DNA of 64,000 bases, taken from JADJTT01 sp049306275 (GTDB lineage Bacteria > Bacteroidota > Bacteroidia > Chitinophagales > Saprospiraceae). Numbering within the stretch: the stretch's first letter is position 1; the number at the start of each line of letters is the position of its first letter. A model generated the notes under the pieces. That model saw only the letters and a program-made list of their open reading frames with translations, was not told the origin of the DNA and did not search any database. The stretch covers positions 26,493 through 90,492 of the forward strand of contig JBAQQB010000073.1 in NCBI GenBank assembly GCA_049306275.1. Direction: 5' to 3'. The position numbers and the translations under genes were made by a program. Of the stretch, positions 7,921 through 16,072 are shown one piece after another.

Positions 7921-9465
7921 TCAGGCTTTGAGACCTTCCAGCACAAGCGCCCAAAGATCCTCGTAGGGGATGATCTCGATCTCGTGGGCTTCCCGCGCCA
8001 GGCCAAGCGGCACGTTGTGCAGTTGGCGGAACTGGAGCGCAGTCATGCGCTCCAGTTCCCTGCGCCGGAAGAACGCCCTGGGCAGCTGGTTGAGCATCCG
8101 GATGAAACAGTTGGTACGGTAGTGTTCTTCCCGCCGCAGGTGCCGGATGGCATAGCGGGAAAGGGCGTCCAGCCTTTCGTAGACGGCATCGTAATTGCCT
8201 TGATGGATCAGAAACAGGATCTGAATGATCAGGATCGGGATGTTGTACCCCCGCTTGTCTTTTGAGAAAAGCGGTACTTCATTGATGAACTTGCCCAGTT
8301 TGAAACGGTATCCTTCCAGCCCGCCCATCTTTCCCGCAGTATAGGTATAGTAAATAAAGGCCTCCATGATATGCCAGGGCTCCTTTGCCGTGGGGTAGAG
8401 GTAGCGGAATTGCGGGTGAGCGGTGCATTCGGTCCAGATATCAAAAGCTTTCGGATAGTTTTTGGAATGCAGGGCCAGTACACAAGACAGCTCCATGCCC
8501 TTGAACCAGTTGCTCTGCCCCGGTTCCAGCATGCCGAGCAGTTGCCGCACGGCTTCTTCGCCCTTTTTATAAGCCTTGAGTTGAATATAGCTCACTACGA
8601 GCTGATACAAATAAGGCCGGATGTAGGAATCGGGAATCTGGTCGAGTCGCTTGAAATGCCGGATGGCTTTCAGGCAAGCCTGAACGGTCGCTTCGTAGTC
8701 GTTGACGATCATGTTTTTGGCAACCGTCATAAAGCTGCACCTGTGTTGGAGCTTCTGGCTTTGGGCTTCCCGCAGCATTTCCTTCAGGGCTTTTTCGTAT
8801 TCCTCCACCTTGTCGAAATGGTGTTTTTTGGTGCTTTTATCCGTAACGTAGTGGGAAAGCATTTCCTCCATATAACCATCTGCCCTGACCTCGGCCTGAT
8901 AGAGGTGCAGATGGCGATCGACCAATTTGTCATATTCTTCGAATTTCCGGCGGTCGCCAAGGATGACGCCGTAGTGGTGGCGGAGCAGTTGCAGGGCCTC
9001 CAGGGTCACCGGGGTCAGTTCGATCTGTTCGGCCTTTTTCAGCACCTTGTGCAGCAACTCTACCGCGATCTGCCGCGAGCCGCGCCTGAGCAGGAAGCGG
9101 GCCGCCGTCAACTCGCGGTAGCAGTTGTAAAAGGAGCGCTCGTAGTTGCTCTGCCTGTCCTGTTTCCTGTCTATAAAGAAAACCGTATTGAGCAACCTGC
9201 GCTTCAGGTCGTGTTTTAGTTTCCAGTAGCTGTTTTTGGAGTTTTCGGGATTTCCGTAAAGAAATGCCATGGCCTCTTCGTCGCTTTCAAAGACCCCGGA
9301 GGAAATGCCCTCGTACAGTTGCATGATCTTGGAGTTAGGGGGTAAGGCCGGTCCGAGAATCTCCAGTGTCTTGATCTTGTGGCGGTTTACGATGCTCACC
9401 AATTCGCGCAAATCTCTCATACCGTCAGATTTGTGCCGTCCATCATCTATTCGAAAATAAGGCAT
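7921..9465 (-). CDS. Uncharacterised 514-aa helical protein
   Basis: I do not recognise a named family. The protein is cytoplasmic (no signal or membrane segment), mostly alpha-helical, and rich in Arg, Leu, Tyr and Glu, with pairs of helices of about 35-40 residues that resemble TPR-like repeats. The N-terminus has LRELVSIVNRHKIKTLEILG followed by LYEGISSGVFESDEEAMAFL. It may be a scaffold or regulator; this is inference from composition only. Its stop codon abuts the stop of the convergent repeat-protein gene with no spacer (CCTGATCAGG across 7916-7925). A TAnnTTTG-type promoter lies 55 bases upstream. Confidence 0.6.
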   Translation of the reverse strand: MPYFRIDDGRHKSDGMRDLRELVSIVNRHKIKTLEILGPALPPNSKIMQLYEGISSGVFESDEEAMAFLYGNPENSKNSYWKLKHDLKRRLLNTVFFIDRKQDRQSNYERSFYNCYRELTAARFLLRRGSRQIAVELLHKVLKKAEQIELTPVTLEALQLLRHHYGVILGDRRKFEEYDKLVDRHLHLYQAEVRADGYMEEMLSHYVTDKSTKKHHFDKVEEYEKALKEMLREAQSQKLQHRCSFMTVAKNMIVNDYEATVQACLKAIRHFKRLDQIPDSYIRPYLYQLVVSYIQLKAYKKGEEAVRQLLGMLEPGQSNWFKGMELSCVLALHSKNYPKAFDIWTECTAHPQFRYLYPTAKEPWHIMEAFIYYTYTAGKMGGLEGYRFKLGKFINEVPLFSKDKRGYNIPILIIQILFLIHQGNYDAVYERLDALSRYAIRHLRREEHYRTNCFIRMLNQLPRAFFRRRELERMTALQFRQLHNVPLGLAREAHEIEIIPYEDLWALVLEGLKA

Positions 9466-9519
9466 TCAGGGTTTTTTTTCACCCCAAATACGCATTTATC
9501 CTCTTTCCTCCTATTGGTT

Positions 9520-9527
9520 CAAATGTA
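9520..9527 (-). promoter_or_regulatory. -7 element (TACATTTG on the minus strand)
   Basis: CAAATGTA on the plus strand reads TACATTTG on the minus strand, matching TAnnTTTG. It lies 55 bases before the start of the 514-aa gene. No good -33 TTG is seen, so confidence is moderate. Confidence 0.45.
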
Positions 9528-9649
9528 AGTAAGTATGGGATGTTGAATATATTAAGCTGTTGAAAATCAAATGATAAAACTTTTTCTGCTCCATTTTTCC
9601 GGGTAAGAACTGCATGATGGCAGGCAGTGCGCGGCAGGATTTCGGGGGG

Positions 9650-9657
9650 TACTTTTG
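9650..9657 (+). promoter_or_regulatory. -7 element (TACTTTTG) before a 23-codon ORF
   Basis: TACTTTTG matches TAnnTTTG and lies 32 bases before the ATG of the small ORF at 9690. The -33 region is G/T-rich without a clean TTG. Confidence 0.5.
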
Positions 9658-9689
9658 TCTTATCACTTAAAAACAAAAAGCCGACAGCT

Positions 9690-9761
9690 ATGAAGATTAA
9701 AAACCATTACCAGCGCATCCGGACAGGCGGCATCGTGATTGAGGACGAAACGCTCGGATAA
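9690..9761 (+). CDS. Possible 23-aa peptide
   Basis: The ORF encodes MKIKNHYQRIRTGGIVIEDE plus three residues (TLG). It has a good promoter element before it and a long-range hairpin just behind it, so it may be a real small gene or the coding part of a structured RNA. The peptide has a basic N-terminal half and an acidic C-terminal half split by Gly-Gly, reminiscent of, but not proof of, a leader-core peptide. The coding call rests on context alone. Confidence 0.35.
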   Translation: MKIKNHYQRIRTGGIVIEDETLG

Positions 9762-9768
9762 GACACAC

Positions 9769-9834
9769 GGCCCGGCAGAAAGCGGAGCGTAGCATGACGT
9801 AGCGCGGAATCGAGAAGAGGGAACCTGCCGGGCC
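9769..9834 (+). other. Long-range GC-rich hairpin after the 23-codon ORF
   Basis: GGCCCGGCAG (9769-9778) and CTGCCGGGCC (9825-9834) form a perfect 10-bp stem around a 46-base loop that contains GCGGAGCGTAGC-like sequence. It is followed by CTTTCT, a weak T-run. It may be a terminator or the closing stem of a small RNA. Confidence 0.45.
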
Positions 9835-10050
9835 CTTTCTATGCAAGGCTGACAAACAGAAATAAAGAGGGGATTGGAGGCGGCAACCGGGATAGATACT
9901 AAAAATTGTCTAACAGGGGGCCTACCAAAACCCGGGGGAAACAACACTAGGAGGGTGAGTTCGTTTCTAGCCGCCCCAACCTCTCTTTTTCAAGAAAGAC
10001 GGATCATATCGCCAACAGAAATGATTGCTTAACTCAAAAATGGAGGTGTT
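9835..10050. other. Intergenic stretch without a supported gene
   Basis: No conserved coding frame, tRNA or clear promoter was seen here. The only notable site is GGAGG at 10042-10046, four bases before the next ATG; a Shine-Dalgarno-like sequence is unusual in this window. Confidence 0.5.
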
Positions 10051-11532
10051 ATGTACACATTGACAACGCGATTGACTGTCGCAACCACTATCGTCATGAT
10101 TTGGGCCACAATGGCCGCCTATGGGCAGCGTTCATGGGAAAGCATTCCCCGCTACGATGGGCTGGAGGTAAAAAACGGCATGCTGGCTTTTTCCGGCAAA
10201 CCCGCCTTCGACCAGGTTTATAACGATCTGGAACAACGCATCCGGGACTGGTATGCCGCTGCCGATGCCCCGGATGCGAAGGAAAGTTCCGAACAGCCCT
10301 GCTCTGACGACAACGTTGTCCTGGCGCTGTTTGAACAAACTTATCAGATCAGTACGGCCAGGAAAGCCGACTTGTTGAAGGAATGCGAGTGGCTGAACGC
10401 AGGGCGCGATCCAGCGGGCTTTGAAGGGTATCACCTTGCCGACGAGATACTCGGCGCGCTGTTCAACGACAAGTTTCAGGTGCAGGTGGGCGTTGATATT
10501 TATTACTGCCCGCTTCCCGGCATCACTTACATAGTAGGCAATGAAGACCTGGAGTCGCTCCGCGCCCTGGAGCGGGGAGAAAGCCCCTACAATCTGCGCA
10601 ATGTGCAGGTTTTCGGCCCTGAGACGGGTTGTTCCGCTGATTTTTCAGTCAACACGAGCGGATCAACTACTACCGTTGGATTTTCGCACATCGGCCAGCC
10701 CCAAACGGGCAACGTGATCTACTTCTGGGAGTTTGGCGACGGCAATATTTCCATGCAGAAAAACCCGGTTCATACCTATTCCCAGGCTGGCCAGTACAAC
10801 GTATGCCTGACGATAGAGTCGGCCCTGGCCTCCTGCACCGACAGGGTGTGCAAAACCATCCAGGTAGGTACGGACGGCTGTATGCCTTTCTTCATCTACA
10901 ATGAAACCGGGCAACCGGGAGGGATCTGCTTCCTCGACAATACCCAGGTCATCGGCAATGTAGTGAGCTGGAACTGGTCGTTCGGCGACGGATCGCCGGG
11001 GTCTACCCAAGCTAATCCCTGCCATGTTTTTCCCTGCGACAAGACCTATTTCGTAACCCTTTCTGTCCAGACGGGCTCGGGGTGTTCCGGCGTCTATGGG
11101 TTTCCGGTGGTCGTAGATTCATATGGCTGTTGCAGCTCCAAGGCGTCATTAAAAGACGACCATTACTACGCCGGCAATTCGAAAAAGATCAAATTCGATC
11201 AAAGGCATATCCAGATTCCCTTGCTCTACTATCGCGTCGTTGCTACGGTCGTCAACTACAAGCTTAAATCCAACGGTAAATGGGCAAGGGAAAAGGCCAA
11301 CCTGCAAATCGACCTGTTTGGCAACGTTTTCCTGCCCACGGAGACGGGGTGTCAGTGCGACCAGCCTTTCCCGATTGGCAAAACCGAACTGGCTTTCAAC
11401 AAAAAATACATGACGACGACCAAAGCGGTAAGCAAGCCCTTCAAGGCCAAGAAAACCCAGGAGTGGGGCGTTAAATACCACGTAAACAGCGCCCTGATCA
11501 CACAGAAAACGACGCCCGTCACTTGCGATTGA
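10051..11532 (+). CDS. Secreted protein with two PKD domains
   Basis: The 493-aa product has a signal peptide ending near AAYGQ (residue 26). Residues 27-190 form an N-terminal part of unknown fold. Two PKD (Ig-like) domains follow, with the typical FGDG turn at about residues 228-231 and 311-314. The C-terminal ~140 residues are rich in Lys and aromatic residues and match nothing I know. Cysteines are frequent, including a CC pair, which suggests disulfides outside the cytoplasm. There is no T9SS type-A sorting tail. GGAGG lies just before the ATG, unlike its neighbours. PKD domains usually mediate binding to polysaccharide or protein. A terminator follows. Confidence 0.7.
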   Translation: MYTLTTRLTVATTIVMIWATMAAYGQRSWESIPRYDGLEVKNGMLAFSGKPAFDQVYNDLEQRIRDWYAAADAPDAKESSEQPCSDDNVVLALFEQTYQISTARKADLLKECEWLNAGRDPAGFEGYHLADEILGALFNDKFQVQVGVDIYYCPLPGITYIVGNEDLESLRALERGESPYNLRNVQVFGPETGCSADFSVNTSGSTTTVGFSHIGQPQTGNVIYFWEFGDGNISMQKNPVHTYSQAGQYNVCLTIESALASCTDRVCKTIQVGTDGCMPFFIYNETGQPGGICFLDNTQVIGNVVSWNWSFGDGSPGSTQANPCHVFPCDKTYFVTLSVQTGSGCSGVYGFPVVVDSYGCCSSKASLKDDHYYAGNSKKIKFDQRHIQIPLLYYRVVATVVNYKLKSNGKWAREKANLQIDLFGNVFLPTETGCQCDQPFPIGKTELAFNKKYMTTTKAVSKPFKAKKTQEWGVKYHVNSALITQKTTPVTCD

Positions 11533-11615
11533 TTCGTCTTTTCAGGTGGGGAAGGCCGATCAGGTCTTACCCTGCCTTTCCACCAAGACAGAGGTGAACC
11601 GACCATATTTCCTCG

Positions 11616-11647
11616 CCTGGACCCGGTCGCCGGGCCAGGCCTTTTTT
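11616..11647 (+). terminator. Rho-independent terminator after the PKD gene
   Basis: GCCTGGACCCGG (11616-11627) pairs with CCGGGCCAGGC (11631-11641) with one bulged A and a TCG loop, followed by six T residues. It separates the PKD gene from the next cassette, which begins 13 bases later. Confidence 0.88.
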
Positions 11648-11660
11648 AAACTTGCCGGTT

Positions 11661-12830
11661 ATGGGAAAATCAATAAAACGCTGCGCTTTGCCTTTGGTAG
11701 CCTTGCTGCTGATGGCATGCTGGCCTGGGAAGTCTTCCTGCCTGCCAGCCTGGGAATCAGATACCCTTGATCAATGGATTTTTGAGTCGATTGAGACCTT
11801 TCATGCCCTTCACCGCCAATACAAAAAACTGGAGATGCCGCTTCACGAGCGCTCTCTCGAGATCGGCGCCGAGCTGGCTGAACATCCTTTGCGCAAAGCC
11901 CGGAGGCAGTACCGGCTTTTGCTGGAGAAGGAAAGGATCGGCGAGCAATTGGCTGCCCTGGAGGAAGAGAAAGAGATGCAGTTGCTCAAAATCCGCTACA
12001 AAAAAGGCATTGATCTGATCAAACTGCTCTATGAAAAGATACTTGCCCTGGATCACCATTTTTCCGGGATGCAAATCTATCAGAACATCCTCCTTTTGTC
12101 AAATCCCAACAGTTACCCGGATTTCCAAAAGAGCAGGAACCTGTTGGAAGATCAACTAAAGAAGAAGAATGCGCTGGTGTTGCCGCCGATTCTGCATTCC
12201 AATCCCTATATGTCTGCGGCTTTTTCACTGGTGGCCACCTTCATCGGCGACGGGGAGACAAAAGACCGGCAGAAGGAGTTCGACCAGATATCCTGCATAC
12301 TGGATTTTACGGTCAGGATGAGCGCAGAGCTCAGTATTATTCAGCACGAGACCGAGTACCTCAAAACAGCTAACCAGACGCTCAAGAAAGACTGCGAACG
12401 GCTGTTCGAAGACTATGTCAAGGTGGTAGGCTACCTGGTGCCTCTCGAAAAATGCCGCTTCAACGACGACTGGGAAACTGTCTACCTGCAACTAGACGAT
12501 TTTATCAGGAGCATGGAGAGCGATCTGACAAACCCCGCAAGCCGTTGGTCGAGAGAACAGGTCAACCTCGAATTCGCAACGCAGCGCGTAGCCGATTTCA
12601 TTGGCCAATACCAGTACTTCGTCTCGCAGGGAGCGCAGTACTATCAGAAATTCGACAACATCATTTCCACGTATGAAAATGAAGATTTCTGCAAACAGAA
12701 CCTCCCGCGCCAGTTCGATGAGCTGAGGAAGGATATCCGGCAAACCATCGACAAGTTTTCTCATACCTACAACCTGCCGGAGATCCAGGGCTCTCGGATG
12801 AAAGACCTGCTCTTCGGCGTACCAGAATAA
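11661..12830 (+). CDS. Exported four-cysteine protein A (paralogue of 13208-14083)
   Basis: The ATG at 11661 opens onto a short basic stretch and a hydrophobic segment ending LLMAC at residue 20, so this is probably a lipoprotein (lipobox LMAC); a TTG at 11652 is a less likely start. The protein is 389 aa and largely helical. Residues 45-115 look like a coiled coil (QLAALEEEKEMQLLKIRYKK). From residue 112 on it is homologous to the protein at 13208: both have RYKKGxxLIxxLYEKIL, xLDHHFSG, and four conserved cysteines (here C212, C245, C265, C344; spacings 33, 20, 79) and end GSRxKDLL(F/Y)G. I do not recognise the family. It forms a tight cassette with the two following genes. Confidence 0.7.
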   Translation: MGKSIKRCALPLVALLLMACWPGKSSCLPAWESDTLDQWIFESIETFHALHRQYKKLEMPLHERSLEIGAELAEHPLRKARRQYRLLLEKERIGEQLAALEEEKEMQLLKIRYKKGIDLIKLLYEKILALDHHFSGMQIYQNILLLSNPNSYPDFQKSRNLLEDQLKKKNALVLPPILHSNPYMSAAFSLVATFIGDGETKDRQKEFDQISCILDFTVRMSAELSIIQHETEYLKTANQTLKKDCERLFEDYVKVVGYLVPLEKCRFNDDWETVYLQLDDFIRSMESDLTNPASRWSREQVNLEFATQRVADFIGQYQYFVSQGAQYYQKFDNIISTYENEDFCKQNLPRQFDELRKDIRQTIDKFSHTYNLPEIQGSRMKDLLFGVPE

Positions 12831-12840
12831 TTCCTCAAAA

Positions 12841-13203
12841 ATGATTCCGTTCAGAGAACCTTTGATCGCGTTCTTTCTCGGCCTTTACTTCCAGTTGTTC
12901 ACGCCTTCCCAGCCGGGCAGGGAAGTGGTGGGAATCGATTTTGGAGAGCCCACCCGCGACTGTGCGGGCCGCGGCCAGATATGCCGCATCGACAAGCTGG
13001 GAGAGGCGAGGTGGAAAACCAATCCCGAAACCCTCGGAGAGCGTTGGACCGATTCCCTGGGCTGGTATCATCTTTCGGTCAGTGAACTTTGGTGGGATGC
13101 TGAAGCAGATAGCCTGTACATTCCAGGGGAGGAACCCGGCTATTACCAGGGTGTGAGGGAAGGCGGTATGATCCATTTCTTAATGAGAAACACAAAACAA
13201 TAA
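12841..13203 (+). CDS. Small uncharacterised exported protein within the paralogue cassette
   Basis: The 120-aa product begins with a hydrophobic segment (PLIAFFLGLYFQLF) that could be a signal peptide or membrane anchor. The rest is rich in Trp, Gly and acidic residues (WTDSLGWYHLSVSELWWDAE). It starts 10 bases after gene A and ends 4 bases before gene B, so the three are almost certainly cotranscribed. No family is recognised. Its position between two paralogues suggests a partner role, which is inference. Confidence 0.6.
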   Translation: MIPFREPLIAFFLGLYFQLFTPSQPGREVVGIDFGEPTRDCAGRGQICRIDKLGEARWKTNPETLGERWTDSLGWYHLSVSELWWDAEADSLYIPGEEPGYYQGVREGGMIHFLMRNTKQ

Positions 13204-13207
13204 CAGC

Positions 13208-14083
13208 ATGGAAAAGCCGGCGGCAGGGTGGGTAGTGGGCATGTTATTGTTATGCTTATCGTGGAGTTTTACTTCCCGTGATCAGCCCCTCCTTCCAGGT
13301 GATTTACCCCTGCTTTCAGGCGACGAGTTGTCTTTGTCTCACCTGAGGTATAAAAAAGGTCTGGAACTTATCCGCATCCTGTACGAAAAGATACTCAGCC
13401 TGGACCACCACTTTTCGGGTATCCGGACAGAGCAGTACCTCAGGGAGACGGGCAACCCGCTTGCCTTTGACACTTTCAGAGAAATTGCCGAGGAAGGGAA
13501 GGGCAAAAAAACAGCCGACATAGAAAGGCTGGCCTGCCTGCTGGTATTTAACATGGAAGTGCAATCCGATTTGCGGCTCATAGCCTATGAGACAGGATAT
13601 TTGACGGTCGCCAATTCGCAATTGCTGGAAGAGTGCCGTGAATTGTTTGCGGAATATACCCGGGTGATCGGCTATGACCTGCCGCTCGACCAATGCAGGC
13701 AGGCTGATGATTGGGAGCGATTGATCCGGGAACTGGACCGGCACATCGGATACATCCGGCAGCGGCAGGAGAGGAGGCTGCCGGATGAAACGGAGCAGTT
13801 GTTGCGCGATCACATCAACCTGGAGTTTTCGGTCGACAGGCTGCTGAACTTTCTCCGCAACTACCAGTTTCATATTCAGCAGGGTGTATTGTATTACGGG
13901 AAATTCAAGATGATACTCGACAGCCACCTGCCAGCGCCTCCTTGTGCGGGGGAATTCCCCTATCAAGGGCATGAGATGCGGCTGGCGGTTGAACACGCGC
14001 TGGAAGCCTTCCATAAGGCATATCAGGTGCCGGAGTTGAAAGGATCCAGACTGAAGGATTTGCTGTACGGATTTTCGGATTGA
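13208..14083 (+). CDS. Exported four-cysteine protein B (paralogue of 11661-12830)
   Basis: The 291-aa product has an N-terminal hydrophobic segment (VVGMLLLCLSWSF) that is a likely signal. It aligns with protein A from RYKKG (residues 48-52) to the end, including LYEKILSLDHHFSG, AYETGYLTVANSQ, DLPLDQC and GSRLKDLLYG. Its conserved cysteines are C110, C143, C163 and C246 (spacings 33, 20, 83), matching A almost exactly. It lacks A's coiled-coil region of about 65 residues. Two disulfides are likely if exported. The family is unknown to me. Confidence 0.7.
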   Translation: MEKPAAGWVVGMLLLCLSWSFTSRDQPLLPGDLPLLSGDELSLSHLRYKKGLELIRILYEKILSLDHHFSGIRTEQYLRETGNPLAFDTFREIAEEGKGKKTADIERLACLLVFNMEVQSDLRLIAYETGYLTVANSQLLEECRELFAEYTRVIGYDLPLDQCRQADDWERLIRELDRHIGYIRQRQERRLPDETEQLLRDHINLEFSVDRLLNFLRNYQFHIQQGVLYYGKFKMILDSHLPAPPCAGEFPYQGHEMRLAVEHALEAFHKAYQVPELKGSRLKDLLYGFSD

Positions 14084-14142
14084 CCATTTGACGCAAATTC
14101 CCGTATCTTATGCCCGTGTTTGTTCACCCCATAATTTGAAAC

Positions 14143-16026
14143 ATGATCTTCCGTACCCTGCTCCTGATCCTTCTGGCTGTTGCCTTTTCTCAAGCACTTA
14201 CAGCCCAGGAAGCCAAGCCGCAACTCGATCGGTCATCTGCCAAATTCTCCCTGAAGCCCTCCTCGATGCAGCCCCTGCAGCCCGCGGCCTTCTACGTACC
14301 CCAACCGGATTCTGCCAATTGGAATACCTCTCTGATCAATTTCCAAAAAGGCATTCACCATCCGGGTAGCCCGGAAAAGGAAGCGATCAACGCCATCAAA
14401 AAAGAAAAATTGGAGCAAAAACTCAACGATCCGGGGCCTCAGGACGACCGGGGCGCTGAGGGGGTGACTTCCGATCCTCCGGTTGTGTTCCGCAATTTTC
14501 AGGGCAACCTCTTCAACGGCTGGTATCCGCCGGATAACCAAATCGCGATCTCTGACAATGGCTTTATCGTATCTGTGGTCAATTCCAATATCAGCGTCTT
14601 CAATGAAAGCGGCGCCACCTTGCTGGGCAATGAACCCCTGGGCGATTATTTCGACTATTTGGACCTCACCGACTTTTTCTACGACCCCCGGGTTATTTAC
14701 GACCCTGATCAGGACCGGTTCGTCTTCGTTGTTTTGCATGGCAATACGCCTGCTGAGAGCAAGATCATCGTGAGTTTTTCAGAAAGCCAAAACCCGATGG
14801 ACGGCTGGTGGTCTTACGTCTTCGACGGCAATTTCCTGGGCAATAACACCTGGTTCGATTTCCCGAGCATCGCCGTCTCCGGTGAAGACCTTTTCATCTC
14901 CGGCAACCTCTTCAGCGCCAGTAATGTGTTCAACCAGGCAGTCATCATGCAGATAGACAAGCAGCCCGGGTTTGCAGGAGGATCAGTCAACTGGGAATAT
15001 TTCAACAATGTGACCGACGGATTTGGAGGGCTGTCCTTCACCGTGGCGCCCATTTCATACGGCTTCAACGGAAGCTATGGCCCGGGTATCTATTTGGTCA
15101 GTACCCAATCGGGCGGAGGTACCTATACCCACCTCTATGACATCACGGGAAATGTGGAAGACGAACAGGATATTTTTGCCTACGAGATCAATACCGGGAG
15201 CTACGCCGTACCGGCAGACGCGGAACAACAGCTCACCAACAAACTCCTCGATATTGGCGATTGCCGTGTGCTGAGCGGGTTTTATGCAGATGGTATCATC
15301 CACTACGTGCACATTGCCGACAACGGAGGAGGCTACGGAGGCCTGCGCTACAACCGCCTCGACGTCGCTGCCAAGTCCATCTCCTACATTAATATTGGTC
15401 AAAGCCAGTTCGACTACGCCTATCCGGCCATCGCGCCCAGCGGGGCCTCGGTTACCGACAAAGACGTGATCATCGCCTTCCTCCGGGCTAGCAAGAGCTC
15501 CTTCCCGGAATTCAGGGCAATCGCCATCGATGGAGGCATGAATATTTCCTCCACCATTCCCATTAAAACCGGCGAGTATTTTATCAACGTAACGGCCGAT
15601 AACACCCAGCGATGGGGCGATTACTCCGGTATCTGCCGCAAACACAACAGCCCAACCCCCAAACTCTGGGTCTCCGGCTGCTATGGCAGGCTCAACAGCA
15701 CTTACGGTACCTGGATTGCCGAACTCTCCATCGACCCCAATGCCTCGGTCAGGGAAATGCCGGCTATCCAAACCGGAAAAGTCTTTCCCAACCCCATACA
15801 GGATGATTTTACCCTGGAATTCGAGTCGGTGGAAAGGAGTTTTATGCAAATTTCTTTGAGCGACAACCAGGGCCGGATCGTCCGCCACCTCTTCCGGGGT
15901 ATGGTCAAACCAGGCCTCAACCGCCTGACCTTCAACAAAGGGATGCTCGCTCCCGGAACTTACTACCTGCTGATCCGCGACGAATACCAACTGCCGCTGC
16001 GCACGGAAAAGATCATCGTTTTTTAA
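14143..16026 (+). CDS. T9SS type-A cargo protein (secreted, function unknown)
   Basis: The 627-aa product has a signal peptide (MIFRTLLLILLAVAFSQALT) and a C-terminal domain of about 75 residues with the type IX sorting pattern: VFPNPIQDDFTLEFE, then MLAPGTYYLLI and the end TEKIIVF. It should cross the outer membrane through the type IX system and have this tail removed by PorU, which is encoded at 28390-32247. The central part (about 110-540) looks like a beta-propeller or similar repeat fold (NQIAISDNGFIVSVVNSNIS, DPRVIYDPDQDRFVFV, RWGDYSGICRKHNSPTPKLW). No catalytic motif is recognised. Confidence 0.8.
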   Translation: MIFRTLLLILLAVAFSQALTAQEAKPQLDRSSAKFSLKPSSMQPLQPAAFYVPQPDSANWNTSLINFQKGIHHPGSPEKEAINAIKKEKLEQKLNDPGPQDDRGAEGVTSDPPVVFRNFQGNLFNGWYPPDNQIAISDNGFIVSVVNSNISVFNESGATLLGNEPLGDYFDYLDLTDFFYDPRVIYDPDQDRFVFVVLHGNTPAESKIIVSFSESQNPMDGWWSYVFDGNFLGNNTWFDFPSIAVSGEDLFISGNLFSASNVFNQAVIMQIDKQPGFAGGSVNWEYFNNVTDGFGGLSFTVAPISYGFNGSYGPGIYLVSTQSGGGTYTHLYDITGNVEDEQDIFAYEINTGSYAVPADAEQQLTNKLLDIGDCRVLSGFYADGIIHYVHIADNGGGYGGLRYNRLDVAAKSISYINIGQSQFDYAYPAIAPSGASVTDKDVIIAFLRASKSSFPEFRAIAIDGGMNISSTIPIKTGEYFINVTADNTQRWGDYSGICRKHNSPTPKLWVSGCYGRLNSTYGTWIAELSIDPNASVREMPAIQTGKVFPNPIQDDFTLEFESVERSFMQISLSDNQGRIVRHLFRGMVKPGLNRLTFNKGMLAPGTYYLLIRDEYQLPLRTEKIIVF

Positions 16027-16038
16027 AAACGTTTGGCT

Positions 16039-16046
16039 TATCTTTG
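16039..16046 (+). promoter_or_regulatory. -7 element (TATCTTTG) before carA
   Basis: TATCTTTG matches TAnnTTTG and lies 26 bases before the carA ATG, just after the T9SS cargo gene. No clear TTG is seen at -33. It probably drives carA and eno. Confidence 0.6.
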
Positions 16047-16072
16047 CACCGTCTTAAACAGAAGAGATCAAT

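Noticed and set aside
9769..9834. tmRNA or 6S RNA
   Set aside because: There is no tRNA-like domain or tag reading frame ending in LAA, and no 6S-type open-complex bubble could be recognised.
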